This document shows positions 20,618 through 23,860 of a stretch of DNA of 23,860 bases, one piece after another. The DNA comes from an uncultured Collinsella sp. (GTDB lineage Bacteria; Actinomycetota; Coriobacteriia; Coriobacteriales; Coriobacteriaceae). A program made the position numbers and the translations under genes. Position 1 is the stretch's first letter. Every line of letters starts with the position of its first letter. The notes beneath the pieces are model-generated. The model had not been told where the DNA came from. It saw only the letters and a program-made list of their open reading frames with translations, and ran no database searches. Location: assembly GCA_900542165.1 (NCBI GenBank), contig UQMM01000030.1, positions 1-23,860 on the forward strand, written 5' to 3'.

Positions 20618-21678
20618 TTCTTGTGGCTGGCCTCCTTGTTCTTGATTTAACGGCATTGGTGTTCCAGAAGAGCAAAGTACCCTTCCTCGCCCTTTTGATT
20701 TTTCTTTGGTTTGTATTCGTTTTCAGCAATGGACTGGCTGACGATTTCAACTACAGCCTGCATTTGATGAACCCGACTTTAGCACAGGACAAGGGAATTG
20801 GTTACAGTCTGTTAATCAAGTTCTTATCGGATTGCGGCGCGACGCTATTTCAGTTGAAGCTGCTCGTCGGAACTTTCTATCTAGTCTCTATTGGTCTATG
20901 CGGCTGGAATTTGACGAAGAGGCCAGGTTTGTTTTTGGCCCTGTATTCGATTTTCCCTTTTTGCATGGATGCAGTACAGCTTAGGTTTTCACTTGCCATC
21001 TCCTTTGTTCTGATTGGATATCTCTATGTATCAAAGGCCAAAGGTGGTCTGAAGAAAAAAGCGGCTGTTTTCTTTTTTGCATGTTTAATTGGTTTCAGCT
21101 TCCATGCGGCTGTTCTCTTCTTTGCATTGCTGCTATTTGCCAAAGAGCTATCGCATCGTGACGTTCGAAAGTTGTGCATTCTTGTTTTTCTTGGCCTAAT
21201 TGTGGTGACACGAACCAGTTTGCTGACTCAAATTGCCACTCTTCTGGGCGTCTCCGCACGACTTAATATGGTTGGCGGCGTTGACGGCTCTGGATTTGCC
21301 AATGTTATTCGTCTGGCCGTTCCTTCTCTTGCTTGGATGGCGTTTGGCCTCTATTTGAAAAAGACCAGGGGAGATTCGAATGCCGTCCGGGTGATTCTAA
21401 ATGCGAACCTGTTTTGTCTCGCATTGATTCCCCTCGTTGGCGTTGCATCCGACATCTACCGCATAGAGACTTCGCAATTCTTGATTTATTACCTTGTTGC
21501 GGTCAACTCGGTTAGCTGTGCCGGGGGTAGCAACATCCGAAAAGAGCAGGCTGACTTGTTTGGCGTTGCTTGTCTTTTGGGCATTGCCCTCATGGGCGTC
21601 ACGTTGTTGGTCTTGTTGAGCATGAACCTAAACACGGTGTTGGTTCCGCTCCTTACCAGCAATTCAATATTGGTTTAA
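20614..21678 (+). CDS. EpsG/Wzy-like polysaccharide polymerase
   Basis: 354 residues, almost entirely hydrophobic, with about nine or ten membrane segments. The EpsG-type signature region is FPFCMDAVQLRFSLAISFVLIGYLYV, followed by a segment with FSFHAAVLFFALLLF. Wzy polymerases are poorly conserved, but topology and position between glycosyltransferases and Wzx fit polymerisation of lipid-linked repeat units at the outer face of the membrane. ATG overlaps the previous stop (ATGA). More AT-rich than its neighbours: the 60 bases from 21061 are about 43 percent G+C. The polymerase identity is inferred. Confidence 0.8.
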   Translation: MILVAGLLVLDLTALVFQKSKVPFLALLIFLWFVFVFSNGLADDFNYSLHLMNPTLAQDKGIGYSLLIKFLSDCGATLFQLKLLVGTFYLVSIGLCGWNLTKRPGLFLALYSIFPFCMDAVQLRFSLAISFVLIGYLYVSKAKGGLKKKAAVFFFACLIGFSFHAAVLFFALLLFAKELSHRDVRKLCILVFLGLIVVTRTSLLTQIATLLGVSARLNMVGGVDGSGFANVIRLAVPSLAWMAFGLYLKKTRGDSNAVRVILNANLFCLALIPLVGVASDIYRIETSQFLIYYLVAVNSVSCAGGSNIRKEQADLFGVACLLGIALMGVTLLVLLSMNLNTVLVPLLTSNSILV

Positions 21679-21696
21679 TAAAACTTAGGGCTTCAT

Positions 21697-22332
21697 ATGA
21701 TAGGAATCCGAACGAAGATTAGGCATTTAACCGCTTCTTTGAAGTGGGCCAAAGCCAATGGGCACAACAGAACACAACTCGGGCGTTGGGCAATCGGGCT
21801 CGACAATGTCACAATTGGCGATTACTCCTACGGGGAAATCAACGTTCTTACGGCGTCCAAGCAGCCCAAGCTCGCCATTGGCGAATTATGCTCGATTGCG
21901 CCAAATGTGACTTTCGTTATTCACGACAACCATCCTATCGACCATTTCACGACGTTTCCCCTGCGCCGCTTTGTCCTGGAGGAAACTTACGATGAGGCAT
22001 GCGGTAACGGCGGTATCGTCGTCGAAGAAGACGTTTGGATTGGCTACGGCGCGACAATCTTGGACGGCGTCCATATAGGCCGGGGAGGGATCGTAGCAGC
22101 AGGAGCAGTCGTCACCAAGGACGTGGAACCTTACACGATCGTCGGGGGCGTGCCGGCAAAACCTATCAAGAAACGCTTCAGCCAGGACGCCATCGACCAG
22201 CTCCTCGCGCTCGACTACTCGAAGGTGGATATGCGTTTCGTGCAGACGCATATCGAACAGCTCTATCGTCCGCTAGACGAGCACTCCATTGGGGAGCTGC
22301 TGGATGAGCTAGGGGATAGGCATGAACTATAG
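21697..22332 (+). CDS. CatB/Xat-like hexapeptide O-acetyltransferase
   Basis: 211 residues. Left-handed beta-helix with imperfect hexapeptide repeats (NVTIGDYSYG, LAIGELCSIAPNV), the active-site loop FVIHDNHPIDHFTTFP (His76/His79) and the second half VWIGYGATILDGVHIGRGGIVAAGAVVTKDVEPYTIVGGVPAKPI. This is typical of CatB-related acetyl-CoA transferases that decorate polysaccharides. ATG at 21697 has AGGG 6 bases upstream. Overlaps the flippase gene by 11 bases. Composition shifts back to GC-rich within this gene. Confidence 0.9.
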   Translation: MIGIRTKIRHLTASLKWAKANGHNRTQLGRWAIGLDNVTIGDYSYGEINVLTASKQPKLAIGELCSIAPNVTFVIHDNHPIDHFTTFPLRRFVLEETYDEACGNGGIVVEEDVWIGYGATILDGVHIGRGGIVAAGAVVTKDVEPYTIVGGVPAKPIKKRFSQDAIDQLLALDYSKVDMRFVQTHIEQLYRPLDEHSIGELLDELGDRHEL

Positions 22333-23740
22333 GTCTCTGGCGGGCAACATGGTTGTCGCGTTCGCGGCCCAGGGCATCTCGTTCTTGGCGAGCGTCGCTA
22401 TGTCACTGCTCGTGCCGAAGGTGCTCGGCGTCGAGACGTACGGATATTGGCAGCTGTTTATTTTTTACGCGGGCTACTCTGGCTTCTTCATGCTCGGTCT
22501 CAACGACGGTATCTACCTCATCGAGGGCGGTAACACGAGAAGCGAGATAGACAAGCGAGCTGTGAACTCTCAGTTCCGCTTCGGCATGGCATTCCAGCTC
22601 GTCGTGGCCGCCTTCATCACCGTCATCGCTGTTGTTTGGGCGCCCGAAGCGCAGCGCTCGTTCGTCCTACTGGCGTTCGCCCTCTATACCGTGCTCTATA
22701 ACCTTGCCGGATTCCTTGGCTATATCTTTCAGTCGATGAACGAGACCAAGCTCTTCTCGTATTCCACCATGATCGACCGCCTGGTGTTCCTGGCCATCAT
22801 CCTCGTGATGGTATTTATCCGGGTCCCTGATTTCGAACCCTACGTCTTCGCCTATCTAATTTCGAAAGCCTGTTCGCTGGCCTATTGCATCGTTCGCTCC
22901 CGTGATTTCTTCGCGGCCGGGGCGCTGTCCTTGACGGAGGCCGCCAGGCTGAGCCTTTTGAGTATGAAGGTCGGCTTCGCGCTGATGATATCGAACGTGG
23001 CCTCGATGCTCGTCCTGGGTGTTGCGCGCGCGCTGGTAGACAACGCCTGGGGAATTGAGGCCTTCGGGCGTGTGTCGTTCTGGCTCTCGATGGTGAACTT
23101 CTTCATCACCTTCGTATCGCAGGCGAGCATGGTGCTGTTCCCGGCGCTTAGGCAGGGCACCGAGGAAGAACGAAGAGCTTTCTACCGCTTCGTTCGCGAC
23201 ATGATGGAGGTGACGTTTCCTGTGGTCTATCTTCTGTATTTCCCGATGGCATGGGTGCTGTCCCTCTGGCTTCCGCAATACGCCAACACCATGCACTATT
23301 TCGCGATTCTGCTGCCCGTCTGCGTGTTCGACACGAAGATGAACCTGTGCTGCACCACGTATTTCAAGGTACTGAGGGAGGAACGTACGCTCCTCAAGGT
23401 GAACCTTTGCACGCTAGCGGGCAGCATAGCACTTTGCACCATTGGCGTTTACGTGATCGGATCGCTCGATGCCGTCCTGCTTGGCACGGTCGCATGCATC
23501 GTTTGCCGTTCCCTTTGGTCGGAACGGCACTTGAACTCAAAAATTGGGGTTTCCGCAACACCCGCTCCTATCGAAGAGGTCGTGCTCACCGCCGCGTTTG
23601 TGGCGCTAGCGCTTTGCTCGCCCGCGCTTGTTGCCGTCGTGGGGTATTTGGCGCTTTACGTAGCTTATTTGGTACTGAACAGGCATTCGGCGCGAGACAT
23701 GCTTGCCCTGACCAAGCGAGTGCTTACTCGAGGGAAATGA
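22322..23740 (+). CDS. wzx: Wzx-type lipid-linked repeat-unit flippase
   Basis: 472 residues with 12-14 predicted membrane segments, polysaccharide transporter family of the MOP superfamily. The N-terminus NMVVAFAAQGISFLASVAMSLLVPKVLGVETYGYWQLF is characteristic (first two helices and the G-x-YG motif). It moves undecaprenyl-PP repeat units across the membrane for polymerisation. The ATG at 22322 has AGGGGATAGG just upstream. The presence of both Wzx and an EpsG/Wzy-like gene indicates a Wzx/Wzy-dependent pathway. Confidence 0.93.
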   Translation: MNYRSLAGNMVVAFAAQGISFLASVAMSLLVPKVLGVETYGYWQLFIFYAGYSGFFMLGLNDGIYLIEGGNTRSEIDKRAVNSQFRFGMAFQLVVAAFITVIAVVWAPEAQRSFVLLAFALYTVLYNLAGFLGYIFQSMNETKLFSYSTMIDRLVFLAIILVMVFIRVPDFEPYVFAYLISKACSLAYCIVRSRDFFAAGALSLTEAARLSLLSMKVGFALMISNVASMLVLGVARALVDNAWGIEAFGRVSFWLSMVNFFITFVSQASMVLFPALRQGTEEERRAFYRFVRDMMEVTFPVVYLLYFPMAWVLSLWLPQYANTMHYFAILLPVCVFDTKMNLCCTTYFKVLREERTLLKVNLCTLAGSIALCTIGVYVIGSLDAVLLGTVACIVCRSLWSERHLNSKIGVSATPAPIEEVVLTAAFVALALCSPALVAVVGYLALYVAYLVLNRHSARDMLALTKRVLTRGK

Positions 23741-23806
23741 GCAGATGCGCAGCGCGACTGTTCTGGAAAAGACACTCAATGACTCAACTTGGAAAGGAAT
23801 AGCACA

Positions 23807-23860
23807 ATGAAAGGCATCATCCTCGCCGGCGGGTCCGGCACCCGCCTGTACCCGCTCACG
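23807..23860 (+). CDS. rfbA: Glucose-1-phosphate thymidylyltransferase (partial, first 18 codons)
   Basis: The first 18 residues, MKGIILAGGSGTRLYPLT, are the N-terminal nucleotide loop of RmlA/RfbA, which makes dTDP-glucose for dTDP-rhamnose. ATG at 23807 with AAAGGA upstream. Runs off the right edge. A UTP- or other NTP-specific relative cannot be fully excluded from so short a stretch. Confidence 0.88.
   Translation, partial: MKGIILAGGSGTRLYPLT

Noticed and set aside
1..23860. CRISPR arrays, insertion sequences, rRNA
   Set aside because: No regularly spaced repeats, transposase motifs or rRNA signatures were seen.

Overview
The window looks like a chromosomal segment of a gut Coriobacteriia actinomycete, most like Collinsella. 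I infer this from three things: a GlgC/GlgD pair inside a complete bacterial glycogen operon, a high-GC housekeeping background, and a LoaP-type (NusG paralogue) regulator heading a polysaccharide cluster. No 16S rRNA or other strong marker is present, so the genus is inference.

Positions 1-9127 (minus strand) hold a glycogen operon, transcribed glgB (branching enzyme) > glgP (phosphorylase) > glgC > glgD (ADP-glucose pyrophosphorylase subunits) > glgA (glycogen synthase, running off the left edge). GlgC/GlgD make ADP-glucose, GlgA elongates, GlgB branches and GlgP releases glucose-1-phosphate. Two oddities stand out. GlgA and GlgB both carry long Lys/Ala/Thr-rich histone-H1-like C-terminal tails, and the glgP-glgC and glgD-glgA gaps hold perfect long hairpins without a U-tract.

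Positions 9128-9458 are a divergent regulatory region with repeated GGTAAAAC half-sites and a hairpin in the glgB leader. Positions 9459-10796 (plus strand) hold a HAD-family phosphatase and thiamine pyrophosphokinase (thiN). A tRNA-Ala(GGC) gene with its own promoter and a strong terminator follows (10837-10995).

Positions 10996-11731 have no convincing gene. They hold palindromes, two sizeable hairpins and a possible promoter, and act as the leader of the next cluster.

Positions 11732-23860 (plus strand) are a tightly packed surface polysaccharide (capsule/EPS) locus. The order is loaP antiterminator, membrane NDP-sugar 4,6-dehydratase, DegT-type aminotransferase and PglC-like initiating phosphoglycosyl transferase (together a bacillosamine-type 4-amino-sugar priming set), ATP-grasp ligase, GT4 glycosyltransferase, a frameshifted hexapeptide acyltransferase, two GT2 glycosyltransferases, an EpsG/Wzy-like polymerase, a CatB-like acetyltransferase, a Wzx flippase, and the start of rfbA (dTDP-glucose synthesis, probably leading to rhamnose). 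Overlapping start/stop codons and several TTG starts indicate one long operon, the kind of target LoaP-type processive antitermination serves. Base composition changes sharply from gene to gene, which suggests assembly by recombination.
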